From NCBI RefSeq assembly GCF_001029285.1, contig NZ_LDZY01000010.1:1-64000 (forward strand): a DNA stretch of 64,000 bases, given 5' to 3'. The notes beneath the pieces are model-generated. The model saw only the letters and a program-made list of their open reading frames with translations, ran no database searches and was not told the origin of the DNA. The translations under genes and the position numbers were made by a program. This document shows, piece after piece, positions 37,488 through 47,238 of this stretch. How positions within the stretch are numbered: the stretch's first letter is position 1; each line of letters opens with the position of its first letter. This stretch comes from Desulfosporosinus acididurans. GTDB lineage: Bacteria; Bacillota; Desulfitobacteriia; Desulfitobacteriales; Desulfitobacteriaceae.

Positions 37488-37645
37488 CCTCTGACTCCTT
37501 TAATTTCTTTTTTAATATATCATTTAATAACCATAAGAACAAACCTGCTATTAGTCCTATTTCGACTATTACTAAAAAACATTGGCGAATATCCGGATAA
37601 TATTTCTATAAAACTTGCCCTGTGCTGAACTAATACAAATAAAGA

Positions 37646-37688
37646 CATAAGCACATGTTCTTAGATTTAAGAACCGTGACTTATGCCT
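37646..37688. terminator. imperfect hairpin after ylmC, possible terminator
   Basis: CATAAG..GTTCTTA and TAAGAAC..CTTATG form a long imperfect stem with a GATT-type loop. On the minus strand a weak T-rich tract (TCTTTATTTG) follows. It lies about 20 bp past the ylmC stop. Confidence 0.5.
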
Positions 37689-37709
37689 ATTACCACAGCT
37701 TAAGTACTT

Positions 37710-37988
37710 TTATCGGCGATCATCATTCTCCGGATGGTATTCAGGCAGATCTTGGGCATCAACTAAAATAACATCCACGCCAATTTTCTTAACCCGTTCC
37801 CAAGGAATTATAAAATCCTCAGGTTTTCCGCCGCCAAAAAGCCCCCAACTGCCTCTGGCAGGCCCTGGTACCACCATTCCTTTAACAATACCCTTTTCTA
37901 GATCCAAATCGAGATCCTTAATTGGGCCTAACCTTCGACCATCCTTGATATTGACAATATCCAATAAGCGTAAATCTGAGATTCGCAT
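37710..37988 (-). CDS. YlmC/YmxH family PRC-barrel protein
   Basis: The 92-residue protein is a PRC-barrel of the YlmC/YmxH sporulation family, with MRISDLRLLDIVNIKDGRRLG and IIPWERVKKIGVDVILVD. Its function is unknown; the family is found next to sigG or in the ylm cluster of spore formers, as here. Confidence 0.88.
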   Translation of the reverse strand: MRISDLRLLDIVNIKDGRRLGPIKDLDLDLEKGIVKGMVVPGPARGSWGLFGGGKPEDFIIPWERVKKIGVDVILVDAQDLPEYHPENDDRR

Positions 37989-38074
37989 AGATTAATCCCC
38001 CCTGATCGAGGCTCAACTGTCATATATCATTATATGAAGGATGGTCTTTAAATAGCCTTGACTTTAAATATTTT

Positions 38075-38848
38075 TTATACGTACTTGCGCATATGCTGCA
38101 TAGCCGCCTTTTCTAAGCGGGATACTTGGGCCTGGGATATTCCTATCTCATCAGCTACTTCCATCTGTGTCTTGCCATTAAAAAACCTCAACGATAAAAT
38201 CAGCTTTTCCCGTTCGCTTAAACGCCTAAGGGCCTCGCGGACTGCAAGCCCCTCTACCCATCCATTGTCTGTCTGTTTATCATCACCGATTTGGTCCATA
38301 ACAAAAATAGGATCCCCCCCATCATGATAAATCGGCTCAAACAAAGAGATAGGTTCTTGAATAGCATCTAAAGCAAAAATAACATCTTCACGCGGCAGAG
38401 ACAGCTTACTGGCGATCTCAGCAACCGTTGGTTCACGCGAACACTCACAAACTAATTGATCTCTTACTTGCAAGGCCTTATAAGCAATGTCTCTAAGTGA
38501 TCGGCTTACCCTAATGGGGTTATTGTCCCTTAAGTACCGGCGAATTTCTCCAATGATCATGGGCACAGCGTAAGTTGAAAACTTTACGTTTTGGCTAAGA
38601 TCAAAGTTGTCAATCGCTTTCATCAATCCAATACATCCGACCTGAAATAAATCGTCAACATATTCGCCTCGATTTGTAAATCTTTGAATCACGCTAAGTA
38701 CAAGGCGAAGATTCCCATGAATTAATTTTTCTCGTGCACTGCGATCTCCGGCTTGATAAATCACAAACAGCTCTTTCATTTTCGCACTGGATAGAACAGG
38801 TAATTTCGAGGTGTTCACGCCACAGATTTCAACTTTATTTAATGCCAA
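38075..38848 (-). CDS. sigG: RNA polymerase sigma factor SigG (forespore)
   Basis: Sigma-G drives late forespore transcription. The 257-residue protein has sigma region 2 (DDLFQVGCIGLMKAIDNFDL), region 3 and a region 4 helix-turn-helix (TQMEVADEIGISQAQVSRLE). The N-terminus (MALNKVEICGVNTSKLPVL) is characteristic of SigG. It follows sigE by 57 bp, the standard locus. Confidence 0.95.
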   Translation of the reverse strand: MALNKVEICGVNTSKLPVLSSAKMKELFVIYQAGDRSAREKLIHGNLRLVLSVIQRFTNRGEYVDDLFQVGCIGLMKAIDNFDLSQNVKFSTYAVPMIIGEIRRYLRDNNPIRVSRSLRDIAYKALQVRDQLVCECSREPTVAEIASKLSLPREDVIFALDAIQEPISLFEPIYHDGGDPIFVMDQIGDDKQTDNGWVEGLAVREALRRLSEREKLILSLRFFNGKTQMEVADEIGISQAQVSRLEKAAMQHMRKYV

Positions 38849-38905
38849 CTTAAGAGCACCTCCCCAGACAATTCTGTTGGAAAGTATGCCCGTTGACCGT
38901 TTTAC

Positions 38906-39628
38906 TTATTCTAACCGACAAAATTCTTTTCGTAATCTACGAATTATTCTTTTTTCGAGTCTTGAAATGTAGGACTGTGAAATACCAAGTCGATCCGCCA
39001 CCTCCTTTTGAGTTTTTTCTACCCCATTATCTAAACCAAACCTTAATTCCATAATAATTTTTTCTCGGTTTGTCAGTCTTTCCATAGCTAAATGCAATAA
39101 CTGCCGGTCAACTTGTTCTTCAATAGGTTTAGAGATGACATCATTTTCTGTTCCCAGTACATCAGAAAGCAATAACTCATTCCCATCCCAATCAATGTTT
39201 AAAGGTTCATCAAAAGATACTTCAGAACGAGTCTTGTTATTACGTCTAAGATACATCAAAATCTCATTTTCGATACAACGGGAAGCATAAGTTGCTAATT
39301 TTATCTTCTTTTGAGGATCAAACGTGTTAACCGCTTTGATTAAGCCAATGGTTCCGATAGAAACCAGATCTTCAATGCCTATCCCGGTATTTTCAAACTT
39401 TCTGGCAATGTACACTACGAGCCTAAGGTTGCGTTCAATTAAGATATCTCTGATCGAAGGATCACCCATTTCGAGACGTTCTAAGAGCATTCCTTCTTCG
39501 TCCGAATTTAGAGGAGGGGGCAGGGCTTCACTGCTTCCGACATAATAGATACCTCGTACCGAAAAGAATTTCCGGCGAAACACGACCCAAAAACGGTTAA
39601 TTTTATCGAGAACATTACTCCACCACAT
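38906..39628 (-). CDS. sigE: RNA polymerase sigma factor SigE (mother cell), with pro-sequence
   Basis: Sigma-E is the early mother-cell factor, made as an inactive precursor and cut by SpoIIGA. The 240-residue protein has an N-terminal amphipathic pro-sequence of about 28 residues up to [19 protein letters not shown], then sigma regions 2 ([20 protein letters not shown]) and 4 ([20 protein letters not shown]). The ATG at 39628 lies 3 bp past the spoIIGA stop. Confidence 0.96.
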   Translation of the reverse strand: MWWSNVLDKINRFWVVFRRKFFSVRGIYYVGSSEALPPPLNSDEEGMLLERLEMGDPSIRDILIERNLRLVVYIARKFENTGIGIEDLVSIGTIGLIKAVNTFDPQKKIKLATYASRCIENEILMYLRRNNKTRSEVSFDEPLNIDWDGNELLLSDVLGTENDVISKPIEEQVDRQLLHLAMERLTNREKIIMELRFGLDNGVEKTQKEVADRLGISQSYISRLEKRIIRRLRKEFCRLE

Positions 39629-39631
39629 CAA

Positions 39632-40549
39632 TTATTCATCTCCACCTTTCTGCAATAGTTCCGGGTGCAGTAACGCTTGATATTCACCCTCCGAACTTAA
39701 TATTTGTTTAACAAGAGCCACAGTTGCCTGGATTTGGTGAGGTCCATCCTTGTCAAAACAAGTGACCCGAGCAGGCCTGATCCCCAGAAGCCAACTCCGG
39801 CGATCAATGGTTTGAAAGGGAATAAAAACAAGACGCTTCATTAAATTCGGATTTTCTTTCCATAAGAACGGCCATGGATCCTTACTTTCCTCCCAGGGTA
39901 TTTCCAGAAAGGACTGTATTTCATCGGGTATCGAGGCCGCTGCAGCCTCTTCTTGCACGAGTAAGACTGGATTGCCATTCAACGGGTCCTTCAGCTGATT
40001 GCCTGTATCCAACAAGGCTTTAAAATTGATGAGTTTTTGACCATCACCTTCGAAATCAATTTCCAGCTCAAAAAGGTTTTTTTCTAAGCGGCAGCGTCCT
40101 GTCTGCCATCGCTGCCAGCGGTCTTGTAGTATCCACCATAAAAATCCCGACAAGGGCAAAATCCAAAAAGTTCCTTTGACAAGGGTAAGTGTGTTGTGAT
40201 CTAGGCCCTTATCAAACTGTATCCACCCCCATAAAGCATAAACAAACCCCCCGAGTCCGGCGGAAAAAAGCCAAAACCCCAGGAAGACTTTAAGAAAAAC
40301 TTTCAAACTCCGGATAGGATAGGCTGCTAAAACCATGAGAAAAGGGATGAGCCACTTGCTCAGAGTCGTCCAGGGCGGACAGGAATAGCACACTAAAATT
40401 ACCGGAATTTCCCCAAGCAATACCCCAGCCAGTATTCGTTTCGACCGAATTGGCAAATGAATCATTCGGCCCACTAGAACAAGAAGCAGTGCATCTACAC
40501 TTCCATTTATGAGCATATCTAAATCAAGATAAGTCATCGCTCCATTCAT
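39632..40549 (-). CDS. spoIIGA: SpoIIGA sporulation sigma-E processing protease
   Basis: SpoIIGA is a membrane aspartyl protease that activates pro-sigma-E after a forespore signal. The 305-residue protein has five membrane spans in the first ~140 residues and a cytoplasmic protease domain with the catalytic motif LLDTGNQLKDPL. The adjacent sigE gene supports the call. A TATAAT and two TGTCGCT half-sites lie 31-65 bp upstream. Confidence 0.93.
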   Translation of the reverse strand: MNGAMTYLDLDMLINGSVDALLLVLVGRMIHLPIRSKRILAGVLLGEIPVILVCYSCPPWTTLSKWLIPFLMVLAAYPIRSLKVFLKVFLGFWLFSAGLGGFVYALWGWIQFDKGLDHNTLTLVKGTFWILPLSGFLWWILQDRWQRWQTGRCRLEKNLFELEIDFEGDGQKLINFKALLDTGNQLKDPLNGNPVLLVQEEAAAASIPDEIQSFLEIPWEESKDPWPFLWKENPNLMKRLVFIPFQTIDRRSWLLGIRPARVTCFDKDGPHQIQATVALVKQILSSEGEYQALLHPELLQKGGDE

Positions 40550-40889
40550 TGACGCATCCTTTCCAGATCTCTACTAAAAATTATAGCTTAGCGACAGAGG
40601 AAAAAGCTGTCGCTTTCAGTGGTCCTGTTTGGGATTTTTTAGGAGAATGAATACGAGTCGTGTAGTTTTAGATCAAACTTGGCTGTTGCCAAGCCTCCAT
40701 GGATCGACGAGTTAGAAAGGTCGGGTAAGTACAAGCGAAAATATAATATAGCCGGAAGTTACAGTTCCGCCCCAGAAACAGAGTTTTGGTGGTACTATGC
40801 AGCATGGTGATCCGACACACGAAAAAACCTGTCGGGAATGCTTGGTTCATTCCCGACAGGCATAAATGACGATCTTGTAGAGGATTAAG
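40550..40889. other. spoIIGA upstream region, no gene seen
   Basis: This 340-bp gap holds, on the minus strand, a TATAAT (40580-40585) just downstream of a stem AGCGACAG/CTGTCGCT (40590-40614), and the chemoreceptor terminator at 40822-40860. A 60-codon frame at 40668-40850 runs through that terminator and lacks a ribosome site. The TGTCGCT sequences loosely resemble Spo0A boxes (TGTCGAA), which would fit a spoIIG promoter, but the match is 5 of 7. Confidence 0.4.
40822..40860 (-). terminator. terminator after the chemoreceptor gene
   Basis: On the minus strand CCTGTCGGGAATG and CATTCCCGACAGG form a perfect 13-bp stem followed by TTTTTTC, 30 bp past the stop. Confidence 0.92.
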
Positions 40890-42260
40890 TTAACACCCTT
40901 GCTGTAGTTCTTGTAAAACGGCAACCACCTCTTGTGAGGCTTGAGCCATCTCACGAAGCAGTTGTCCCCCTCTCGTTTTGTCGCCTTGTTCTATCGCTGC
41001 GGCCGCTTCACGAGCCAGTTCATGAACTAGTTTATGCGGCGCTTCCAGCTTGGTCAAAACATTGGAGGAACGGAAGTGTAGGGAGTGGCTGCTTTCAACC
41101 CATTGACCTAAACGACAGTCATGATGGTCACCGATTTGTTTGGCAGTCAGATGCTCATACCCCAAAAGTAAGTTGTAAATTCGCCATGTCCATAAGAGAT
41201 GGTCTGTTTTACACAATTCCAAAGCTTGATAATCGGACATATTAGGAACTCTTGTAACTTCTTCTGAACGAATCGTTTCTAGATCCCGACTAAGATCATA
41301 AATTCCTTGACCGGTTACTTCGGCGATGTTTTTAATTTCTTCAGCGGCCAGAGTTAACGTAGAAATGCTTCCGGCCGCTTCTTGAACAGCTGCACTCTGC
41401 TCTTCACTGCTGGCAGCAATGTTTTGGATATCTTCTGTGATAGACGTGAAATTTTCGATGATTCCCTCTAAGGATGATGCTGCTTCCTGCATTATCGTTT
41501 TACCATTGTACATCGTTTGCGACAGTGTCACAATTTTCTGATTTGTTTCGAAAGAACTCTGACTAAGAACAGCAATTTTCTGATGGATATCAGTCACTGA
41601 TGTCGTTGTATGTTCGGCAAGTTTACGCACCTCATCCGCAACCACAGCAAATCCGCGGCCCTGCTCACCGGCACGGGCCGCTTCGATAGCTGCATTTAGA
41701 GCCAATAAATTTGTTTGATCAGCCACACCGGCAATAACCGTCACAATTTTCTCAATGTCCTTCATGGAATTCAATACTTCTTGAACCTGTCGGCTGACTA
41801 TGGAAAATTCATCAAATGAACGTTCAACAAAGAGAATGGCTTCTTGTATTTTTTCACCTCCGGAAACAGCTGCCGTCGTCGCTTGCTCAACAAACCCTGA
41901 GGAATTGGTAGCAGACTGGGCTACCTGATCCGAAGAAGCGCCCAATTCCTCAGACTGGGCAGCAAGGCTTGTTAAATGATCCGCTTGTTCCTCCACCTTA
42001 TGCAGCATTTGACGGATTGAGGTCATACTAATCAGTCGCTTGACAGAGTTATCGATATCCTTCAATGAAGCCGAAGATGCCTCCTGTCTCTCGGCAATGA
42101 CGCGGTTAAGAATTTCCACCACAGGATAAAGGGGACTTGAAGTCTCAATATCGACTTCCAAGGACCTGGTAAAATCGGATTGGCTTAAAGCCTTATACAT
42201 CTTTTCACAATCGGAATTAGGCGTAAGAATTTCGGAACTCTTACCTTTGAATAATCCCAT
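40890..42260 (-). CDS. cytoplasmic methyl-accepting chemotaxis protein with C-terminal CZB domain
   Basis: The 456-residue protein has no membrane span. After a short N-terminal region comes a chemoreceptor signalling domain with the hairpin tip [20 protein letters not shown] and [19 protein letters not shown] zinc-binding CZB domain follows from about residue 350, with [12 protein letters not shown] and conserved His residues. CZB receptors sense zinc or zinc-dependent oxidants such as HOCl. It sits between ftsZ and spoIIGA with its own terminator, an unusual place for a chemotaxis gene. Confidence 0.92.
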   Translation of the reverse strand: MGLFKGKSSEILTPNSDCEKMYKALSQSDFTRSLEVDIETSSPLYPVVEILNRVIAERQEASSASLKDIDNSVKRLISMTSIRQMLHKVEEQADHLTSLAAQSEELGASSDQVAQSATNSSGFVEQATTAAVSGGEKIQEAILFVERSFDEFSIVSRQVQEVLNSMKDIEKIVTVIAGVADQTNLLALNAAIEAARAGEQGRGFAVVADEVRKLAEHTTTSVTDIHQKIAVLSQSSFETNQKIVTLSQTMYNGKTIMQEAASSLEGIIENFTSITEDIQNIAASSEEQSAAVQEAAGSISTLTLAAEEIKNIAEVTGQGIYDLSRDLETIRSEEVTRVPNMSDYQALELCKTDHLLWTWRIYNLLLGYEHLTAKQIGDHHDCRLGQWVESSHSLHFRSSNVLTKLEAPHKLVHELAREAAAAIEQGDKTRGGQLLREMAQASQEVVAVLQELQQGC

Positions 42261-42460
42261 ACAGACATCATCATCCTTCTAATCTTAAATTCCCTAATTA
42301 TTTTGCAACATTCTACATTATTCTTCGATTTCCTTCATAGAAAACTAAGTTTTTAAAAATAATTACTATCTGAAACTTATAATAGCAATTAATCAGAATA
42401 CTCCCTTCGCAAACGCCTGCTAAATCAATTCGCTAATTGAGGATAAGATTTGTCAAATAT

Positions 42461-42488
42461 TAAAGCACTCCCCAAAGGGAGTGCTTTA
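42461..42488 (-). terminator. terminator after ftsZ
   Basis: AAAGCACTCCC and GGGAGTGCTTT pair over CAAA, 39 bp past the ftsZ stop; the minus-strand tail is TTTAATATTT. This ends the dcw transcript before the chemoreceptor gene. Confidence 0.85.
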
Positions 42489-42526
42489 ATACAGCTAAGA
42501 GCAATAATCATTAAGATGTTTTATAT

Positions 42527-43591
42527 TCACTTACGGCGCCGCAGAAACTCGGGAATATCAATATCTACTTCTTTAGTTACCGGTTTAATGATGGTAGTTT
42601 CCTGAGACTTACTTTGCGCTCCCGAAAGGCCTGCGTATTGCTGATCAAAACCAGTAGCAATAACAGTAACCCTTAATTCCTCTTTAAGATTCTCATCGAT
42701 TACAGCACCAAAGATAATGTTAGCCTCGGGATCTGCCGCTTCAGAAATAATTCCTGCCGCCTCATTGACTTCAAAGAGCGTTAAATTGATTCCACCCGTG
42801 ATGTTTAGCAGCACTCCCTTGGCACCTTCGATTGACGTTTCCAGCAAAGGACTGGAGATAGCTTTCCGGGCAGCATCAACGGCTCGATTCTCGCCTGTGG
42901 CTTGTCCGATTCCCATTAAGGCAGAACCGGTATTAGACATAATAGTCTTCACATCTGCAAAGTCTAAATTGATCAACCCCGGTACTGCTATTAAATCCGA
43001 AATCCCCTGTACCCCTTGGCGCAGAACATCATCGGCAATCCGAAATGCTTCATGGATCGTCGTGTGCTTGTCCACAACCTGAAGCAAACGGTCGTTAGGT
43101 ATTGTAATTAAAGTATCTACTTTACTTTTAAGTTCTGCAATCCCCTTTTCAGCTTGCATAGCCCTTTTACGTCCTTCAAAAGTAAAGGGCCTGGTCACAA
43201 CACCTACTGTGAGGGCTCCCATCTCCTTTGCCACTTCAGCAACAATTGGTGCTCCTCCTGTACCTGTGCCGCCGCCCATACCAGCCGTTACAAAAACCAT
43301 ATCCGCACCCTTAAGAGCCTTAGCCAATTCTTCGCGGCTTTCTTCCGCCGCTTTAGCCCCGATATCAGGGTTTGCGCCTGCTCCAAGGCCTTTAGTTAAC
43401 TTTATCCCAATTTGCACTTTTTGACTCGCATGTGAAAGCTGCAGAGCCTGTGAATCTGTATTAACAGTTATAAAATTTACCCCTTGTAAACCAGCGGTAA
43501 TCATACGATTCACCGCGTTATTTCCTCCGCCACCCACACCAATTACCCTTATTTCGGCTATTTGGTTTAAATCAGTTTCAAATTCTAGCAT
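42527..43591 (-). CDS. ftsZ: cell division GTPase FtsZ
   Basis: FtsZ polymerises at mid-cell to build the division ring. The 354-residue protein has the GTP-binding motifs [13 protein letters not shown] and [13 protein letters not shown], the T7 loop region ([12 protein letters not shown]) and the conserved C-terminal peptide [11 protein letters not shown] that binds SepF/FtsA/ZipA. Full length for the family. It is followed by a terminator. Confidence 0.98.
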   Translation of the reverse strand: MLEFETDLNQIAEIRVIGVGGGGNNAVNRMITAGLQGVNFITVNTDSQALQLSHASQKVQIGIKLTKGLGAGANPDIGAKAAEESREELAKALKGADMVFVTAGMGGGTGTGGAPIVAEVAKEMGALTVGVVTRPFTFEGRKRAMQAEKGIAELKSKVDTLITIPNDRLLQVVDKHTTIHEAFRIADDVLRQGVQGISDLIAVPGLINLDFADVKTIMSNTGSALMGIGQATGENRAVDAARKAISSPLLETSIEGAKGVLLNITGGINLTLFEVNEAAGIISEAADPEANIIFGAVIDENLKEELRVTVIATGFDQQYAGLSGAQSKSQETTIIKPVTKEVDIDIPEFLRRRK

Positions 43592-43838
43592 CTAGGTTTA
43601 ACCCCCTCGCTTATTCTGACCGAACACAAAGAAAAATGAGCCTTGTTATAACAATTCTCTCTAAAAGCACCTTAGGCAATAGATTATAATTTCTAACAAA
43701 CTGCCGGCGCGAAAACTTAAAATCCACTTGCTTAACATTTTAATACATATGACCTTACAAATTCTATATGTACAGGCCTTATCCCTTTTTTTTAAAATAA
43801 AAACTTTCAGCAAAATGCATAGTTTATGCCCTGTATTG

Positions 43839-44168
43839 CTACTTTTTTAACAGGTGGCGCCGAATACTTCCAAGGTTATTGAACAAGCGCACGCCAAAGG
43901 CTACAATTGCCGCTAAATAAAGATCAACTCCAATTCGATCTCCCACATAGGCTAAAGCCGCTGCTAAAAGCATGTTGCTAAAAAAGCCGCTTAGAAATAC
44001 AGTACTGTCGAAATGGTCCTCCTGAGCTGAACGAATACCTCCTAAAACGGAATCCAAAGCAGCTAAAATTCCTACAGAAAAGTATTTGGCGTATTCTATC
44101 GGGACAGAAAAAGGACTGACATACCCAATTGCTAACCCTAGCACTAAGCCTAATAGCGGTAACCACAT
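43839..44168 (-). CDS. sbp: small basic protein family (Sbp/YlxX, DUF1290)
   Basis: The 109-residue protein has about three membrane spans and conserved LVLGLAIGYVSP, KYFSVGILAALDSVLGGIRS and LFNNLGSIRR motifs. The family is found between ftsQ and ftsA/ftsZ in Firmicutes, with unknown function. Here ftsA is absent and a 247-bp gap with no gene, perhaps an ftsZ promoter, follows. Confidence 0.92.
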   Translation of the reverse strand: MWLPLLGLVLGLAIGYVSPFSVPIEYAKYFSVGILAALDSVLGGIRSAQEDHFDSTVFLSGFFSNMLLAAALAYVGDRIGVDLYLAAIVAFGVRLFNNLGSIRRHLLKK

Positions 44169-44188
44169 TTATAAGATCCTCCCCCGAC

Positions 44189-44914
44189 TCAGCGGCCAAT
44201 AACCGGTTTGGCTGCTGTAAAATCAATATAGCGTACCCCTTGCTGGAATGATTTATACTCTTTATCATTAATTAATTGCCAAAGAGCATTTAATTTATCC
44301 TTCCATTCATTTGCTTGTCCAAGCCGAACCTCTACACCGCTTGTTAAGAACAATGTCATTTGCTGGACCGAGTTAACATTAAGTTCTCCTATCTGCCCCA
44401 ATAGTTCCTTAGGAGCTTGTCCTAACAAACTAAGAGCCGCAGTTAGAGAAGGATTGCTTAAATTCTGACCTGGCCCGATTGTGTCCGAGACTTTAACTCC
44501 CGTTATGACCGGATGATCTGTTTTAGGCCAACTCTCTAACCGCCGTAAAAAAGTTCCCTGGGCATCTACCTCCAATACTCCTTTTGGAACAGCGACCAAT
44601 GCTGCAGGCGTCCGTTCAGTAATCTGAATCACTAAAGTGTGGGGCAGCACCCTCTTAAAAGTTACATCTTGGACGAGAGGATGCAGAAAAATCTTATTCT
44701 TGAGATCTTCTTGATCGAAGAGTAACAGATTCTGTCCTTGAACTCCGTTGGCTAATTTTAAAATCTCATTTTCCGGAATAATACTTAGGCCTTGAACCTT
44801 AATAGTTCGTACGACAAACGCACTGGAGCGAAAGAATAAAGCCAAACCCAGTGCGAGTAATATTGTCAATGCCGTCAGATAGAGGAAGGTTGTATTTGTT
44901 TTCTTGGAAGTCAT
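44189..44914 (-). CDS. ftsQ: cell division protein FtsQ/DivIB
   Basis: The 241-residue protein has a short cytoplasmic tail, one membrane span (about residues 9-28), a POTRA domain starting VRTIKVQGLSIIPENEIL and the FtsQ beta domain. It helps recruit FtsL/FtsB and later division proteins. I choose ATG 44914, preceded by AAGGAGG, over a start 12 codons earlier. Confidence 0.92.
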   Translation of the reverse strand: MTSKKTNTTFLYLTALTILLALGLALFFRSSAFVVRTIKVQGLSIIPENEILKLANGVQGQNLLLFDQEDLKNKIFLHPLVQDVTFKRVLPHTLVIQITERTPAALVAVPKGVLEVDAQGTFLRRLESWPKTDHPVITGVKVSDTIGPGQNLSNPSLTAALSLLGQAPKELLGQIGELNVNSVQQMTLFLTSGVEVRLGQANEWKDKLNALWQLINDKEYKSFQQGVRYIDFTAAKPVIGR

Positions 44915-45023
44915 AGCGATTCCTCCTTGTTCCAAGTATAACGAATACAAACCTATTCTGTCATGCCCTTTGAAAAATTTTTTCGAAATAAATTCTTTAC
45001 ATTCTTCAGTATGGAAGAAATCC

Positions 45024-46289
45024 CTAACCTTTAGGTGCGACCCTCAGCATTTTTGCACCTATATGACGGTATTTTTCTTCTAAATTCTCATAACCCCGAT
45101 CGATATAATCGACTCTTTCCAAGACCGTCGCTTCTTCAGCAGCTAAAGCGGCTAAAAAAAGAGCGGCCCCGGCCCTAAGATCTGTGGCCTCTACGAAAGC
45201 TCCTTCTAAATTTTTGACTCCGCGAATAATGACAGTTCTGCCTTCAACCTTAATTTGAGCTCCCATTCGACACAACTCATCCACATGCTGAAAACGGTTT
45301 TCAAAGATCGTTTCAGTGATAACGCTGGTCCCCTCTGCGCAGGCCAGCATAGCCATAAACTGTGGCTGCATATCGGTCGGAAATCCGGGGTAAGGCATTG
45401 TTTTAAGATCTATACTATGAATTTTGCCTTTCCGCTCGACCCTAACTGCATCATCAAGAAGAGTAATCTTGGCCCCTGCCTGACGTAATTTAGCAATAAC
45501 AGGCTCTAGATGTTCCGGGACAACATTCTCAATCGTTAAATCTCCCTCAGTCATAACGGCTGCTATCATATGCGTTCCCGCCTCAATTCGATCCGGGATC
45601 ACTGTATGCTCAGCCGGTCTTAGGATGTCTGCCCCGTCAATTCTCAGGACATCCATTCCCGCCCCACGCACTTTAGCACCCATTTTATTAAGGAAGTTTT
45701 GCAAATCAACTATTTCCGGTTCACGAGCAGCATTACGGATCACCGTAGTTCCCTTGGCTAAAACTGCTGCCATCATGATGTTTTCGGTAGCCCCTACACT
45801 CGGTACATCAAGATAAACTTCTGCCCCCTCTAAGCGATCTGCCCAAGCTTCTATATAGCCATGTCTTTCTTTGATCTTCACTCCAAGCTGCTGCAGACCT
45901 TTAATATGTTGATCCATCGGACGAGATCCTATGGCACACCCGCCGGGCCGTGAAATTTTCACCCGTCCATAGCGTGCCAATAACGGCCCTAATATTAAAT
46001 TAGAGGCACGCATTTTCCGCATCAACTCTTCATCAACATCACAAAATTCCAAGGCTGCAGCATCTATGTTTAACCCTTCATTTTGACGTTGTACTTTGCA
46101 GCCCAAGTGTTCCAGAACCTCAATCATATGTCTGATATCCGCCAAAGCTGGGATTTCTAACAACGTGGAAGTTCCTTCGGCAAGCAGAGTTGCCGCAAGT
46201 AAAGGAAGGGAAGAGTTTTTGGCCCCACTAACACGAATTGTTCCCTCTAACCTTTGTTTTCCCGTAATGACATAGCGATCCATAGCCAT
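45024..46289 (-). CDS. murA: UDP-N-acetylglucosamine 1-carboxyvinyltransferase
   Basis: MurA adds enolpyruvate to UDP-GlcNAc, the first committed peptidoglycan step and the target of fosfomycin. The 421-residue protein has the active-site Cys in [15 protein letters not shown] and the typical [14 protein letters not shown] start. The ATG at 46289 follows AAGGAGGAG; an upstream GTG runs through that site and is unlikely. Confidence 0.97.
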   Translation of the reverse strand: MAMDRYVITGKQRLEGTIRVSGAKNSSLPLLAATLLAEGTSTLLEIPALADIRHMIEVLEHLGCKVQRQNEGLNIDAAALEFCDVDEELMRKMRASNLILGPLLARYGRVKISRPGGCAIGSRPMDQHIKGLQQLGVKIKERHGYIEAWADRLEGAEVYLDVPSVGATENIMMAAVLAKGTTVIRNAAREPEIVDLQNFLNKMGAKVRGAGMDVLRIDGADILRPAEHTVIPDRIEAGTHMIAAVMTEGDLTIENVVPEHLEPVIAKLRQAGAKITLLDDAVRVERKGKIHSIDLKTMPYPGFPTDMQPQFMAMLACAEGTSVITETIFENRFQHVDELCRMGAQIKVEGRTVIIRGVKNLEGAFVEATDLRAGAALFLAALAAEEATVLERVDYIDRGYENLEEKYRHIGAKMLRVAPKG

Positions 46290-46330
46290 AGTTTTTCTCC
46301 TCCTTGGTGTCACTACTTTCCTGGCAAACC

Positions 46331-46353
46331 TTTTATCCAGTTTTTAAGACCCG
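46331..46353. repeat. type A repeat remnant between murA and murB
   Basis: TTTTATCCAGTTTTTAAGAC followed by CC matches the left edge of the type A copies at 28366 and 61756 (minus). The hairpin and the rest are missing, so this is a terminal remnant. Confidence 0.5.
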
Positions 46354-46359
46354 CAATTC

Positions 46360-47238
46360 TCACTTCCCCAAATATTTTATTTCCGTCTGCAAAGCAATCC
46401 CATATTTATGTTGAATATCCTCCTGAATCTCCGCGATCAGAACAAGGACATCGGAGGCTTTAGCTCCACCCGTATTAACAATGAAATTAGCATGTTTCGT
46501 TGAAACCAGAGCACCTCCAACGCTCTTTCCTTTCCAACCGGCAGTTTCAATCAAACGCCCTGCGGAATCGCCGGGTGGATTGCGAAAAATACTCCCGGCA
46601 TTAGGAACTTCAAGGGGCTGATTAATAGCCCTCTGTCTTAAATTTTCCTGCATACTGCGTAAAATTGCCTCCTTGTTTCCCGGCGAAAATTTAAGGGTAG
46701 CTTCCATAATCCAAGCCTCTCCGCTCAAGGAGCAATAACGATAACCAAACTCTATTTCCTCTCTCTTAAGCCTTCGCCAAGATCCCTCTGTTGTGAGAAT
46801 CGATACACTTTCGATTTGAGAAGCAATTTCTCCGCCGTGTGCACCGGCATTCATGATCACTGCCCCCCCAACAGAGCCAGGAATTCCACGTGCAAATTCT
46901 AAGCCGCTCCATCCACGATCTCCGGTTTCCTGAGCTAAACGTGCCAAGGGGTATCCTGCTTGAACTCTAACTGAATAATCATCCCAGTCGATAGACCGCA
47001 GTGACGTGGTTACCAGCGTAATCCCCGGAAGACCTTGATCAGATATTAAAAGATTAGAACCCCGGCCAATCAGCCAAAGGGGAACTTTGGCCGCCATTGC
47101 TCGTTCTATAACCTCTTTAAGATCGTCTGTCGTTTGCGGCCAATAGGCGAACTCAGCAGGTCCGCCGATTTTCCATGTCGTTAACTCCTTCAGTGAGTAA
47201 TTCTTCTCCACACGTCCGGGCATTCCATCCAAAACCAT
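46360..47238 (-). CDS. murB: UDP-N-acetylenolpyruvoylglucosamine reductase
   Basis: This FAD enzyme reduces the MurA product to UDP-MurNAc. The 292-residue protein has LTTWKIGGPAEF, IGRGSNLLISD, GIPGSVGGAVIMNAG and NAGSIFRNPPG with the catalytic Ser-to-Arg region of type II MurB. A GAGGTGG site precedes the ATG. The gene overlaps the upstream frame by 86 bp, an unusually long overlap. Confidence 0.96.
   Translation of the reverse strand: MVLDGMPGRVEKNYSLKELTTWKIGGPAEFAYWPQTTDDLKEVIERAMAAKVPLWLIGRGSNLLISDQGLPGITLVTTSLRSIDWDDYSVRVQAGYPLARLAQETGDRGWSGLEFARGIPGSVGGAVIMNAGAHGGEIASQIESVSILTTEGSWRRLKREEIEFGYRYCSLSGEAWIMEATLKFSPGNKEAILRSMQENLRQRAINQPLEVPNAGSIFRNPPGDSAGRLIETAGWKGKSVGGALVSTKHANFIVNTGGAKASDVLVLIAEIQEDIQHKYGIALQTEIKYLGK

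Noticed and set aside
40668-40850. 60-codon minus-strand frame between spoIIGA and the chemoreceptor
   Set aside because: It covers the chemoreceptor terminator and has no ribosome site.
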